This document shows positions 16,328-25,446 of a stretch of DNA of 64,000 nucleotides, one piece after another (the first letter of the stretch is position 1; every line of letters starts with the position of its first letter). Under the pieces are notes generated by a model. That model was given only the letters and a program-made list of their open reading frames with translations. It did not search any database and had not been told where the DNA came from. The position numbers were made by a program, and so were the translations under genes. The DNA is from Pseudomonadota bacterium. GTDB taxonomy: Bacteria > Pseudomonadota > Alphaproteobacteria > Sphingomonadales > Sphingomonadaceae. The stretch lies in assembly GCA_023457895.1 (NCBI GenBank), contig JAEXAY010000050.1:32675-96674 (forward strand). Reading direction: 5' to 3'.

Positions 16328-18018
16328 AGTTTGCACGCTTTACCATCGCAATGCTGCTCGCAGGCATAGCGGTTCCTGCGCTCGCCGACGGCATCGTCGA
16401 CAATGTCAACGGCCTTACCATGGACAAGAATGGCACGCTCGTCCGCTTCAATGGCATCATCGTCGGCAGCGACGGCAAGGTGAAGAAACTGCTCTCCCCC
16501 CGCGACAAGCGCGAGAAAAAGGGCATGAGCTATATTTTCGACGCCAAGGGCAAGACGCTGATACCCGGTTTCATCGACGCGCACGGCCATGTCACCGGCC
16601 TTGGCTTCAACGCAATCCTGCTCGACCTCTCCGATACCAACAGCCTTGAGGAAGCGCTCGCCAAAACGCGCGACTTCGCTGCGAAGAATCCGGACCTGCC
16701 GTGGATATTGGGCCGCGGATGGAATCAGGAAAAATGGGGTCTCGGCCGGTTCCCGACCGCCGCCGAACTCGACCGCGCAACCGGCGGCCGGCCGACATGG
16801 CTTGCCCGGATCGACGGCCATGCCGCCTGGGCCAACACCAAGGCGCTGCAATCGGCCGGGATCACCGCTGCGACCAAAGCGCCTGACGGCGGGCGGATCG
16901 AGATGGCGGAGGGCCAGCCCTCGGGCGTGTTTGTCGATGCCGCGATGACGCTGGTCGACAAGCATGTGCCGCCGCCGCTGCCACGCGATTATGACCGGGC
17001 ACTGGCCGAAGCGCAGACCATCCTTCTCAAATATGGCATCACGACCGCGACCGATATGGGCACGACGATGCAGGACTGGCAGGCGATGCGACGCGCGGGC
17101 GATTATGGCCGCCTCAGGGTCCGCATCATTTCCTATGCCAATGACATTGGCGACATGGCGCTGATCGGCGGCCCCGGCCCCAGCCCGTGGCTCTATAACG
17201 ACAAGCTGCGCATGGTCGGGGTCAAGCTCTACCTCGATGGCGCGCTTGGCTCGCGCGGCGCGTGGCTCAAGCAGCCCTATCATGATGCACCGGGGCAGAC
17301 CGGACTTTCGCTCCTCACCTATTCGGCGCTGCGCAACAAGCTGGTCCGCGCCAGCATGGACAAGTTCCAGGTCGCCGTCCACGCCATCGGCGACCGCGCC
17401 AATGACGAGATGCTCGATGCGATTGCCAGCGTTGCCGACACTTATACCGGCGACCGGCGCTGGCGGATCGAGCATGCGCAGATTGTCGATCCTGCCGACA
17501 TTCCGCGTTTCGGCAAGTTCGGGGTGATCGCCTCTATGCAGCCGGTGCATGAAACATCCGACTGGAAGATGGCCGAAGCGCGCCTCGGGCCCAACCGGCT
17601 AGCGGGCGATTATGCGTGGAGATCGATCGGCGCGACGGGCGCGCGGCTGGCGTTCGGTTCGGACTTTCCGGTGGAAAATCCCAATCCGCTCGACGGCTTC
17701 GCCGCCGCGATCAGCCGCGAGGATGCAAATGGCCAGCCCCCCGGCGGCTGGCAACCGCAGGAGAAGGTCAGTCGGGAAACCACGCTCGATGGCTATACGC
17801 GCAACGCCGCCTTTGCCGGATTTGCCGAAGACCGGCTCGGTACGCTCGAACCCGGCATGCGCGCCGACTTCGTCTTGCTCGACGTCGATCCGATGAGCGC
17901 GAGTCCTGCTGCCATCCGTTCTGGCAAGGTACTCGAAACCTGGATCGATGGTCAGCGCGCCTATGTCGCGGGCGCGGCCAACCCGTCCGCTCCACCGGCG
18001 CAGCCCAAGGGGCGGTAG
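16324..18018 (+). CDS. Exported amidohydrolase, YtcJ-like
   Basis: 564 residues starting with an N-terminal signal peptide (MKFARFTIAMLLAGIAVPALADG, cleavage near Ala21-Asp22), so it is probably periplasmic. The amidohydrolase metal motif is in LIPGFIDAHGHVTGLGF near 79-95, with later AVHAIGDRAN and IEHAQI and a GSDFPVENPNPLDGF segment that completes the TIM barrel. The YtcJ group removes or cleaves amide-type bonds in small molecules; the substrate is unknown. Coupled by an ATGA overlap to the upstream dehydrogenase; why these two activities are paired is not clear. It is convergent with the transporter at 18021 with a 2-base gap. Confidence 0.87.
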   Translation: MKFARFTIAMLLAGIAVPALADGIVDNVNGLTMDKNGTLVRFNGIIVGSDGKVKKLLSPRDKREKKGMSYIFDAKGKTLIPGFIDAHGHVTGLGFNAILLDLSDTNSLEEALAKTRDFAAKNPDLPWILGRGWNQEKWGLGRFPTAAELDRATGGRPTWLARIDGHAAWANTKALQSAGITAATKAPDGGRIEMAEGQPSGVFVDAAMTLVDKHVPPPLPRDYDRALAEAQTILLKYGITTATDMGTTMQDWQAMRRAGDYGRLRVRIISYANDIGDMALIGGPGPSPWLYNDKLRMVGVKLYLDGALGSRGAWLKQPYHDAPGQTGLSLLTYSALRNKLVRASMDKFQVAVHAIGDRANDEMLDAIASVADTYTGDRRWRIEHAQIVDPADIPRFGKFGVIASMQPVHETSDWKMAEARLGPNRLAGDYAWRSIGATGARLAFGSDFPVENPNPLDGFAAAISREDANGQPPGGWQPQEKVSRETTLDGYTRNAAFAGFAEDRLGTLEPGMRADFVLLDVDPMSASPAAIRSGKVLETWIDGQRAYVAGAANPSAPPAQPKGR

Positions 18019-18020
18019 GC

Positions 18021-19385
18021 CTAACGCACCGGCACAATGCGGTGCCGCGCGGCATATAGTCCAAACGCGGCGATGACGGCATAGCAGATCGCCGGGACGA
18101 TGAGCGCGGTGGTGCGGCTGGCGACGTCGGAGACGAAACCGACCAGTACCGGCACGATCGCGCCGCCGACGATCGCGGTGCAGAGGAGACCCGAAGCTTG
18201 CGGTGCTTCGTCGGTCAGCCCCTCGGTCGCAAGGCTGAAGATGGTCGGGAACATGATCGAATTGGCCAGGCCGACGACGACGATCGCCCAGCCCGACACA
18301 ACGCCGGATGACAGCGCCGAGACCGTGATCAACAGGATCGCAGCAGAGGCAAACAGCGCGAGCAGCCAGCCCGGACGCGTCAGACGCAGCAGGAAACCGC
18401 CCGCCGCACGGCCGATCAGCGCACCGAGCCAGTAATAGCTCATCATGATCCCGGCGCTTTTTTCATCGAGCCCCATGGTACGGCTTTCGCCGAGATAGAG
18501 CACCATCATGCTCGCGATCGCGACCTCGGCACCGACATAGAGGAAGATGCACAGCACGCCGAAGCGCAGCCGCGGATTGGCGAGCAGGGCAAGGCTGCTC
18601 CCCTGCGGCCGCGGCTCACTCTCCGGCCGCGCGCGGTCGATCACACCGCGCAGCACGAAGAAGGCAAGCGCGATCAGCGCGAGTATGATCGCGAGGCCGA
18701 TATAGGTGCGGCTCAGCACGGTGGTTTCCTGCGCCCAATAGGCATCGAGCGCCGGTCCCGTCAGCCCCGTAGGATCAGCTAACGCCTCCTCGCCCAGGAT
18801 CACCCGGGCGCCAAAATTGACGATCAGGAACACGCCGATCGAGTTGAACAACTGGGCAAAGGTCAGGCGGCTGTGTGCGGTGCGTGGATCGCCGACGGAT
18901 ATGATCAGCGGATTGACCGCAACCTGTAGCAAGGTGATGCCGCCACCGATCATGAACAACGCGATGAGGAAGGTCATGTAGGACCCGTTGCGGCCGGCAA
19001 CCGGGAACAGCAGGCAGCTCACCGCCATGATCGCAAAACCGAGCATCAGCCCGCGTGAATAGCCGAGCCTGCGCATCAGGTTCCCGGCCGGAATCGAAAA
19101 GATCGCGTAGCTGGTGAAGAAGGCGAACTGCACCAGCATCGCCTGGGTGTTGTTGAGCGTGAATAACCCCTTCAGCTTCGGCACCAGCACGTCGTTGAGG
19201 TTGGTGATCCCGCCGAACAGGAAGAACACCGCGAACACCAGCAGCATGACCGGAAGCGCGCCGGAAGAGGATGCGGCGCCAGCGGGAGGCGCACCGGGTA
19301 ATAACGCTTCCGCGACCGATCCGTCGGGCCCCGCAACGGCGCCTTCATGCGTGACAGGGCTGTGCTCCCGCGGCGGTAGCGCCAT
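18021..19385 (-). CDS. MFS sugar transporter, fucose/glucose-galactose permease (FHS) type
   Basis: 454 residues with twelve predicted membrane helices. A hydrophilic Ala/Pro-rich N-terminus of about 44 residues precedes TM1. Signatures of the FucP/GluP group include FFLFGGITNLNDVLVPKLK near 55-73, GNLMRRLGYSRGLMLGF, and LLQVAVNPLI. It is a proton-coupled monosaccharide symporter by family; the sugar is not determined. It is a single gene on the minus strand, followed upstream by the repeat at 19475-19608. Confidence 0.88.
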   Translation of the reverse strand: MALPPREHSPVTHEGAVAGPDGSVAEALLPGAPPAGAASSSGALPVMLLVFAVFFLFGGITNLNDVLVPKLKGLFTLNNTQAMLVQFAFFTSYAIFSIPAGNLMRRLGYSRGLMLGFAIMAVSCLLFPVAGRNGSYMTFLIALFMIGGGITLLQVAVNPLIISVGDPRTAHSRLTFAQLFNSIGVFLIVNFGARVILGEEALADPTGLTGPALDAYWAQETTVLSRTYIGLAIILALIALAFFVLRGVIDRARPESEPRPQGSSLALLANPRLRFGVLCIFLYVGAEVAIASMMVLYLGESRTMGLDEKSAGIMMSYYWLGALIGRAAGGFLLRLTRPGWLLALFASAAILLITVSALSSGVVSGWAIVVVGLANSIMFPTIFSLATEGLTDEAPQASGLLCTAIVGGAIVPVLVGFVSDVASRTTALIVPAICYAVIAAFGLYAARHRIVPVR

Positions 19386-19474
19386 GATGTTCCTCCCGGT
19401 TATTGTAGTCTTGAGACAAGACGCTAACCGAACCCGCCGTCAAGACCAGCGAACATACGTATGTCGAAGTCTCC

Positions 19475-19608
19475 CCACCCTCCCTTCCAGGGAGGATCAA
19501 AAAAGCGCCAGCTTTTTCGGGGTGGGTATAGGGGCCGACCGCCGACGACTGACTCACCCCGAAAAATTGCTCCAGTTTTTCGACCCTCCCTCGCATCGGC
19601 GGGTGGAG
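19475..19608. repeat. Two-arm palindromic repeat element, copy 1
   Basis: CCTCCCTTCCAGGGAGG, an A-run/T-run hairpin and CGGGGTGGGTA are followed after about 30 bp by the mirror: CACCCCGAAAAATTG, then TTTTTCGACCCTCCCT and GGCGGGTGG. Each arm folds by itself and the two arms are inverted copies, as in REPIN elements. A closely similar element is at 59888-60014. It fills most of the 293-bp gap between the divergent transporter and monooxygenase genes. Confidence 0.75.
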
Positions 19609-19678
19609 GCAAGGTGAAAGATCGCAGATGGCGGTTGAAGGGTTGCGTCCGCAACGCGCAGTCCCCATCATCGCTTGC

Positions 19679-20665
19679 ATGACCCGATATTCCCTGCTCG
19701 ATCTCGTTCCCGTTACCGAAGGCGGCAGCATCGCCGAAAGCCTTGCACACGCCGCCGAGCTTGGCCGCCATGCCGAAGCGCATGGTTACACCCGCTACTG
19801 GGCGGCCGAACATCATGGCATGGCGGGCATCGCGAGCGCCGCGACCTCGATCATCATCGCCCATGTCGCCGCGGCGACCTCCGCCATCCGGGTCGGCGCG
19901 GGCGGGATCATGCTGCCAAACCACTCGCCGCTGGTGATCGCCGAACAGTTCGGAACGCTCGACGCCCTCTATCCCGGACGGATCGACCTGGGGCTCGGCC
20001 GCGCGCCGGGGAGCGACCAGCGGGTCGCGGCGGCGCTCAGGCGCGGGCTCGATACCGACCCCAACGCCTTTCCGGGGGACATTCTCGAACTGCAAAGCTA
20101 TTTCGCCGATGACGGCCAAACCGGCATTCGCGCAACGCCGGGCGCCGGAGCGCAGGTCGAACTCTATATTCTCGGCTCCAGCCTGTACGGCGCGCAGGTC
20201 GCCGCGGCGCTCGGCCTTCCCTATGCCTTTGCCAGCCATTTCGCGCCGCAGATGCTCGACGAGGCGCTGGACGTCTATCGCCGCAATTTCCGCCCGAGCG
20301 AGGTCTGCCGCGAACCTTATGCGATGGCCGGTTTCAATATTATCGCCGCCGCCACCGATGAGGAGGCGCAGCTGCTCGCGACCTCGATGCAGCAGAGCTT
20401 CGTCCGGCTGCGTACCGGCCAGCCGGGCAAGCTGCCGCCGCCGGTCGCGGGGTATCGCGACACGCTCGGACCCCAGGAAAACGCCATCCTCGATCATGTG
20501 CTGGGCTGTACCGCCGTCGGCAGCGCGGACACGGTCAAGGCGTCGATCGAGCGCTTCCTCGCCCGCACCCGCGTGCAGGAGGTGATCGTCGCGAGCAACA
20601 TCTACGATTTCGACGCGCGCAAGAAGAGCCTCGAAATTGCCGCGCGGAGTTTCAGCACGCTGTAA
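19679..20665 (+). CDS. LLM-class flavin-dependent oxidoreductase (luciferase-like monooxygenase)
   Basis: 328 residues from ATG 19679 (MTRYSLLDLVPV). A single TIM-barrel domain typical of the YhbW/MsnO8-like group: GYTRYWAAEHHGM near 38-50, VGAGGIMLPNHSPL near 75-88, and the FMN-related block RIDLGLGRAPGSD near 101-113, with VIAEQFGTLDALYPGR between. It would use reduced flavin to oxidise an unknown substrate. It is a stand-alone gene convergent with sdhA. Confidence 0.88.
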   Translation: MTRYSLLDLVPVTEGGSIAESLAHAAELGRHAEAHGYTRYWAAEHHGMAGIASAATSIIIAHVAAATSAIRVGAGGIMLPNHSPLVIAEQFGTLDALYPGRIDLGLGRAPGSDQRVAAALRRGLDTDPNAFPGDILELQSYFADDGQTGIRATPGAGAQVELYILGSSLYGAQVAAALGLPYAFASHFAPQMLDEALDVYRRNFRPSEVCREPYAMAGFNIIAAATDEEAQLLATSMQQSFVRLRTGQPGKLPPPVAGYRDTLGPQENAILDHVLGCTAVGSADTVKASIERFLARTRVQEVIVASNIYDFDARKKSLEIAARSFSTL

Positions 20666-20699
20666 TCTGCCCAAGCGAGCCCAATGTTGCAACCGCAAT

Positions 20700-20760
20700 G
20701 CTCGCCGGTTCGTGTCCCCGCGAACGCAGGAACACATTTAGACCGGCAGGCCCGCGCTGG
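20700..20760. repeat. Degenerate palindromic repeat between LLM oxidoreductase and sdhA
   Basis: GTTCGTGTCCCCGCGAACGCAGGAACAC lies about 40 bp after the monooxygenase stop, with imperfect inverted symmetry around CGCGAACG; a further CCGGCAGGCCCGCGC stretch follows. It resembles the GGATCCCCGC-type palindromes near 39715. It could also act as a convergent terminator; no T-run is visible. Confidence 0.4.
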
Positions 20761-22590
20761 TTAATAAACCCGCTTCTTCGGTTTGATATATTCGATCTCG
20801 TCCGACAGCGTATATTCGTGGACCGGGCGGTAATCGATCTTGACCGCCCCGCCGTTGCCACCCCAGCCTTCGAACCAGGCCGCGGTGTGCTTCATCCAGT
20901 TGGCGTCGTCGCGCTCGGGGTAATCCTCGTGCGCATGCGCGCCGCGCGATTCCTTGCGGTTGTGCGCGCCGTGGATGGTGACAGTCGCTTGCGAGATAAG
21001 GTTATCGAGCTCGAGCGTTTCGACAAGGTCGGTGTTCCAGATGAGGCTGCGATCGGTCACGCCGATATCCTGCATCCGGGCATAGGTCTTGGCGAGCTTG
21101 TCCTTGCCCTCGGCGAGGAGTTCGTCGGTGCGGAACACCGCACAGTGGGCCTGCATCGTCTTCTGCATCTCGACGCGCACCTGCGCCGTCGGCGAGCTGC
21201 CTTTCGCGTTGCGGAAATGATCGAGACGGCCGAGCGCCAGGTCACTGCTGTCCTTGGGCAGCGGACGATGCGGCGTGCCGGGCTTGATCGTTTCGGCAAG
21301 CCGATGCCCGGCCGCGCGGCCGAACACCACGAGGTCGATGAGGCTGTTGGAACCGAGACGGTTGGCGCCATGCACCGAAACGCACGCCGCTTCGCCGACC
21401 GCGAACAGGCCGGGAACCACGGTGTCCGGCCCATCCTTGCCAAGCGTCACCACCTCGCCATGATAGTTGGTCGGGATGCCGCCCATATTATAGTGGACGG
21501 TTGGCGTGACAGGGAGCGGCTGACGGGTGAGGTCGACGCCTGCAAAAATCTTGCCGCTCTCGGTAATGCCGGGGAGACGCTCCGCCAGCACCTTGGGGTC
21601 GATATGGTCGAGATGGAGATAGATATGGTCCTTCTCCGGTCCGACGCCTCGGCCTTCGCGCATTTCCATCGCCATCGAGCGCGACACGACGTCGCGCGAC
21701 GCCAAATCCTTGGCGGAAGGCGCATAGCGCTCCATGAAGCGCTCGCCTTCGCTGTTGGTGAGATAGCCGCCCTCGCCGCGCGCGCCCTCGGTAATGAGCA
21801 CGCCCGCGCCGTAGATGCCGGTCGGGTGGAACTGGACGAACTCCATGTCCTGCAGCGGGAGCCCGGCGCGCAGCACCATGCCGCCGCCATCGCCGGTGCA
21901 GGTATGCGCCGAGGTCGCGGTGAAATAGCAGCGGCCATAACCGCCGGTTGCAAGGACTACAGCATGGCTGCGGAAACGGTGGATCGAGCCATCTTCCATG
22001 CACAGCGCAATGACGCCGCGGCATTCCTTGCCGTTGGGACCATCTTCCATGATGAGGTCGATGGCGAAATATTCGATGTAGAAGTCCGCGTCATATTTGA
22101 GGCTCTGCTGGTAGAGCGCGTGCAGCATGGCATGGCCGGTACGGTCGGCGGCAGCACAGGTGCGCTGCGCCGGCGGGCCCTCGCCCATATTCTGCATCAT
22201 CCCGCCGAACGGACGCTGGTAGATTTTGCCTTCGCTGGTGCGTGAAAAGGGCACCCCGGCATGTTCGAGCTCGTAAACCGCAGCGGGCGCTTCGCGCACC
22301 ATATATTCGATCGCGTCCTGGTCGCCGAGCCAGTCGGAACCCTTGACCGTATCGAACATGTGCCAGGTCCAGTGGTCAGGCCCCATGTTGCCAAGGCTGG
22401 CGGCAATCCCGCCTTGTGCTGCGACGGTGTGCGAGCGGGTCGGAAACACCTTGGTGACACAGGCGGTCTTGAGGCCCTTTTCGGCTGCGCCCATGGTTGC
22501 GCGGAGGCCCGAGCCACCGGCGCCGACGACAACGACGTCGTAAGTATGATCGATGATCTTGTAAGCAGGCTGCGTATTTTCACCGGCCAT
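20761..22590 (-). CDS. sdhA: Succinate dehydrogenase flavoprotein subunit
   Basis: 609 residues. Catalytic FAD subunit of complex II: oxidises succinate to fumarate in the TCA cycle, at the inner face of the cytoplasmic membrane. GAGGSGLRATMGAAEKG near 23-39 binds FAD; the histidine for covalent FAD attachment is in RSHTVAAQGGIAAS near 52-66; HPTGIYGAG and the active-site arginine region SRSMAMEMREGRG follow. The C-terminus (EYTLSDEIEYIKPKKRVY) is complete. Its ATG overlaps the sdhD stop by one base. The expected sdhB does not follow; the next gene is the convergent monooxygenase. Confidence 0.97.
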   Translation of the reverse strand: MAGENTQPAYKIIDHTYDVVVVGAGGSGLRATMGAAEKGLKTACVTKVFPTRSHTVAAQGGIAASLGNMGPDHWTWHMFDTVKGSDWLGDQDAIEYMVREAPAAVYELEHAGVPFSRTSEGKIYQRPFGGMMQNMGEGPPAQRTCAAADRTGHAMLHALYQQSLKYDADFYIEYFAIDLIMEDGPNGKECRGVIALCMEDGSIHRFRSHAVVLATGGYGRCYFTATSAHTCTGDGGGMVLRAGLPLQDMEFVQFHPTGIYGAGVLITEGARGEGGYLTNSEGERFMERYAPSAKDLASRDVVSRSMAMEMREGRGVGPEKDHIYLHLDHIDPKVLAERLPGITESGKIFAGVDLTRQPLPVTPTVHYNMGGIPTNYHGEVVTLGKDGPDTVVPGLFAVGEAACVSVHGANRLGSNSLIDLVVFGRAAGHRLAETIKPGTPHRPLPKDSSDLALGRLDHFRNAKGSSPTAQVRVEMQKTMQAHCAVFRTDELLAEGKDKLAKTYARMQDIGVTDRSLIWNTDLVETLELDNLISQATVTIHGAHNRKESRGAHAHEDYPERDDANWMKHTAAWFEGWGGNGGAVKIDYRPVHEYTLSDEIEYIKPKKRVY

Positions 22591-22976
22591 TATGCCGCTC
22601 CCCCGAATGCGATTTTGGCGACCGAGAACAGGCCAAAGGCTGCTCCGGCAATGGTGTAGAAGTTCAAGAGCGCGAGCATGAACAGCTTCGACGCTTCGCC
22701 GTGGAAATAGTCTTCAATGAGAACCTGCAGGCCGAGACGCAGATGCCAGAAAACCGAAACGATCATCAGCATCATCGGTACCGCGACCAGCGGTGAGGCG
22801 AGCCACTGAACCAGTCGCTCATAATCAAATACCGGCAGGCGCAGCAGCGAAATGACGAGCCAGCCAACGAGGGCGAGATTGCCAAGCGCCGTGACGCGCT
22901 GCACCAGCCAGTGATGCGCGCCAGTCTTGGCGCTGCCCAATCCGCGAACGCGGCCGAGTTCGGTTCCGGTTCCCAT
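22590..22976 (-). CDS. sdhD: Succinate dehydrogenase membrane anchor subunit
   Basis: 128 residues from ATG 22976 (MGTGTELGRVRGLGSAKTG), chosen because it overlaps the sdhC stop by one base and matches the family N-terminus. Three hydrophobic helices (about 31-50, 60-84, 98-122). With SdhC it anchors SdhAB and holds haem b and the ubiquinone site: HHWLVQRVTALG carries the conserved quinone-side residues and HLRLGLQVLIEDYFH the helix-II histidine with its flanking acidic motif. Confidence 0.93.
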   Translation of the reverse strand: MGTGTELGRVRGLGSAKTGAHHWLVQRVTALGNLALVGWLVISLLRLPVFDYERLVQWLASPLVAVPMMLMIVSVFWHLRLGLQVLIEDYFHGEASKLFMLALLNFYTIAGAAFGLFSVAKIAFGGAA

Positions 22977-23374
22977 CAGTTGACTCCCTTGCCGAAAATG
23001 AAGAGCCAGGTTGCCGCGGTCAGCAGCACTGGCAACAGCAACGCCACCAGCGACCACATGCGGTTGGCCTTGAGCTCATAGCCAGCGCCCGTATCAAGCA
23101 CGAGATGGCGGATTCCGGTCGTCGCATGCGAGAAGACGGCCCATGTAAGGCCTACCAGTACAACCCGCCCGAGGATAGTGTTCATCCAGTCCGTGAATTG
23201 CGCATAGGCGGACGGCCCCATCGCGAGCGAACCAATCCAGCCGAGAAACACGAGCGTCCCTACGATCGCAAGACCGTCGCCGGTGATGCGATGCATGATG
23301 GAGGCAATCATGTGCGGGCCGCGGGTATAAATCCCCAGATGCGGTGAAATCGGGCGTTTGCCTGTGCTGGCCAT
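22976..23374 (-). CDS. sdhC: Succinate dehydrogenase cytochrome b556 subunit
   Basis: 132 residues with three membrane helices. The family start RPISPHLGIYTRGPHMIASIMHRITG at 7-32 carries the Ser and Arg of the quinone site; SHATTGIRHLVLDTG near 82-96 holds the haem b ligand histidine. It is the first gene of the sdhCDA operon on the minus strand, 88 bp from the small gene at 23463. Confidence 0.95.
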   Translation of the reverse strand: MASTGKRPISPHLGIYTRGPHMIASIMHRITGDGLAIVGTLVFLGWIGSLAMGPSAYAQFTDWMNTILGRVVLVGLTWAVFSHATTGIRHLVLDTGAGYELKANRMWSLVALLLPVLLTAATWLFIFGKGVN

Positions 23375-23462
23375 GGACGCGTGCTTTCCCTGTCTTCCCA
23401 GTTTTCTGGGGACCGTTTAGCGCGCCCGCCGCATCATGCAAGCATGAGGCGTGAAATTTCTC

Positions 23463-23711
23463 TTATTTCTTGTCGCTCTTGGAATAGAGCAGCGCCGCCA
23501 GAAGCGCGGCCGAGCCGATGCCGATCCCTGCCGCAGCCTTCCAGTCGAGGGCTTTCTTGCCGGACTCCCTGTCCTTCTTGCCATCCTGAGGCTTACGCAC
23601 GCTCGCGCGGCTTGCATCGCGTGCGCGGGCTTCGGCCAGCTCATTCTGCAGACGGGCTTCGCGCAACACTTCATTTTCGGGGTTATCATGCTCTTCCGGC
23701 TGCTTGGCCAT
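23463..23711 (-). CDS. Small hypothetical protein with one C-terminal membrane segment
   Basis: 82 residues: a charged N-terminal two thirds (residues 1-58, rich in Glu, Arg, Lys, likely helical or coiled) and one hydrophobic segment near 58-75 (AAAGIGIGSAALLAALLY) ending in a lysine-rich tail. The base composition and third-position GC fit a real gene. I do not recognise a family. It lies upstream of sdhC on the same strand, so it may share a transcript with sdhCDA. Confidence 0.6.
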   Translation of the reverse strand: MAKQPEEHDNPENEVLREARLQNELAEARARDASRASVRKPQDGKKDRESGKKALDWKAAAGIGIGSAALLAALLYSKSDKK

Positions 23712-23955
23712 GATTTCTTTCTCTCCAGACCAGCGCGACCCCGTTGGTGCGCCTCATAAATTGTTACTGTCAGGACAACCGTCCTGTTCGCCTTTCGATC
23801 CGTTTACCGCCGTTTATCGATTCAGCAAGCGGTAAGCTGTGCGAATTTATCCATGTGGCGCGCAATTTGCTGGATTCGGATCATCCCGATTCAGTATGCA
23901 AGACGCTGCAGGGAAATTTAAGGCTGCTGACAAGGCAGTCCGGGAGGTCGCAACT

Positions 23956-25443
23956 ATGCAATATTCACGCCGTCACCACTTGCTGGCAGGCCTTGCCCTG
24001 GCCAGCATGACTCTCAGCGGCTGCGGCGGCGATGGTGGGGGATCTTCAGGCCCGGTCGTCATCAACCCGGGAACAACCTCGGGCGGAACCAGCGGCGGTA
24101 CGTCGGGCGGAACGGGCACCAGCTGCGCGCTCGCCGATCGCAAGGCGTGGGTCGACGCGCAGATGCGCGAATGGTACCTGTTCCCTGAAACGCTACCGGC
24201 CAGCCTCAACGCATCTGCCTATGCGACGGTCGACGACTATATCGACGCGCTCACCGCGACCGCACGGGCACAGGGCAAGGATCGCTATTTCACCTACATC
24301 ACCTCGATCAGGGAAGAGGACGCCTATTATCAGTCCGGCGAAACCGCTGGGTTTGGCATGCGCATCGCGCTTGATGGCGCCAACAGGCTGTGGATTACCG
24401 AAGCCTATGAAGGCGCGCCCGCACTCAACGCGGGCATCGATCGCGGCGCAGAAATCCTCGCGATCGGGACAACCAGCGGCAATATGCGCACCGTTTCCGC
24501 GATTATCGCCGCAGAAGGCACCGACGGACTCAACAATGCGCTTGGCCCGTCGACGGCGGGCACGTCGCGGGTGTTTCGCGTCAGCTATAATGGTGTGACG
24601 TCCGACAAGACCGTAACCAAGGCCGATTTTGAAATTCCGCCCGTGTCATCGCGCTATGGTTCGCGGGTGCTGACCGACAATGGCGAGAAGATTGGTTACA
24701 TCAACCTGCGCAACTTCATCACTCCGGCCAAGGCGCCGCTGACCGATGCGTTCTCGACCATGCGGGCGCAGGGCGTCACGAAGTTCATCATAGACTTCCG
24801 CTATAATGGCGGTGGGCTGATCGATGTTGCCTCGCACATGGGCAACCTCATGGGCGGCAACCGGAGCACATCGGATATCTTCGCGAAGATCGCATTCCGG
24901 CCGTCAAAGGCTGCAGAAAACGAAACCTATACGTTCGCACCGCAGCCGCAATCGGTGAGCCCGGTCAAGATCGCGTTCATCGGCACCGGCAGCACCGCTT
25001 CGGCGAGCGAGATGGTGATGAACGGCTTTGCCCCGTTCCTCAATGCGAATGCCGCGCTGATCGGTACCAACACCTATGGCAAGCCGGTCGGCCAGATCGC
25101 GCTCGATCGCAGCGCCTGCGACGACCGCCTGCGCGTTGTTTCTTTTGCGGTCGAGAACCAGGCGGGCGTCAGCAACTATTATAACGGCCTCGCGGGCAAG
25201 ATGGGGGCGACCTGCTATGCCGCGGACGATATTTCGAAACCGCTGGGCGATCCGGGCGAAGCATCGGTCAAGGCGGCGCTCGATTATCTCGCCGGACGTA
25301 GTTGTTCGGCATCGGCGAGCAGCACCCTGTCCGGCGCCAGCGCGAGCCTGGACCGCGTTGGAGCACCTGCGGCACCGCGCAAACTGCTGCAGAACCCCGA
25401 ACCGGACAATACTGCGCAGCGCGAAATGCCGGGACTTTATTAA
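23956..25443 (+). CDS. S41-family peptidase lipoprotein (C-terminal processing peptidase-like)
   Basis: 495 residues from ATG 23956, with GGAGG 8 bases upstream. Lipobox LSGC at 20-23, so probably a lipid-anchored envelope protein. A Gly/Ser/Thr-rich linker (GGTSGGTSGGTG) follows to about residue 58. A degenerate PDZ-like region is near 125-205 (GFGMRIALDGANRLWITEAYEGAPALNAGI), then the S41 protease core: YINLRNF near 240, IIDFRYNGGG near 277-287, and the serine motif STASASE near 346-352. It degrades or trims proteins in the envelope by family. The small gene at 25447 follows after 3 bases and is probably co-transcribed. Confidence 0.88.
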   Translation: MQYSRRHHLLAGLALASMTLSGCGGDGGGSSGPVVINPGTTSGGTSGGTSGGTGTSCALADRKAWVDAQMREWYLFPETLPASLNASAYATVDDYIDALTATARAQGKDRYFTYITSIREEDAYYQSGETAGFGMRIALDGANRLWITEAYEGAPALNAGIDRGAEILAIGTTSGNMRTVSAIIAAEGTDGLNNALGPSTAGTSRVFRVSYNGVTSDKTVTKADFEIPPVSSRYGSRVLTDNGEKIGYINLRNFITPAKAPLTDAFSTMRAQGVTKFIIDFRYNGGGLIDVASHMGNLMGGNRSTSDIFAKIAFRPSKAAENETYTFAPQPQSVSPVKIAFIGTGSTASASEMVMNGFAPFLNANAALIGTNTYGKPVGQIALDRSACDDRLRVVSFAVENQAGVSNYYNGLAGKMGATCYAADDISKPLGDPGEASVKAALDYLAGRSCSASASSTLSGASASLDRVGAPAAPRKLLQNPEPDNTAQREMPGLY

Positions 25444-25446
25444 GCA

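Noticed and set aside
19628..19678. Upstream in-frame ATG of the LLM oxidoreductase
   Set aside because: The extra 17 residues have no family match and follow the repeat; MTRYSLLDLVPV is the usual N-terminus.
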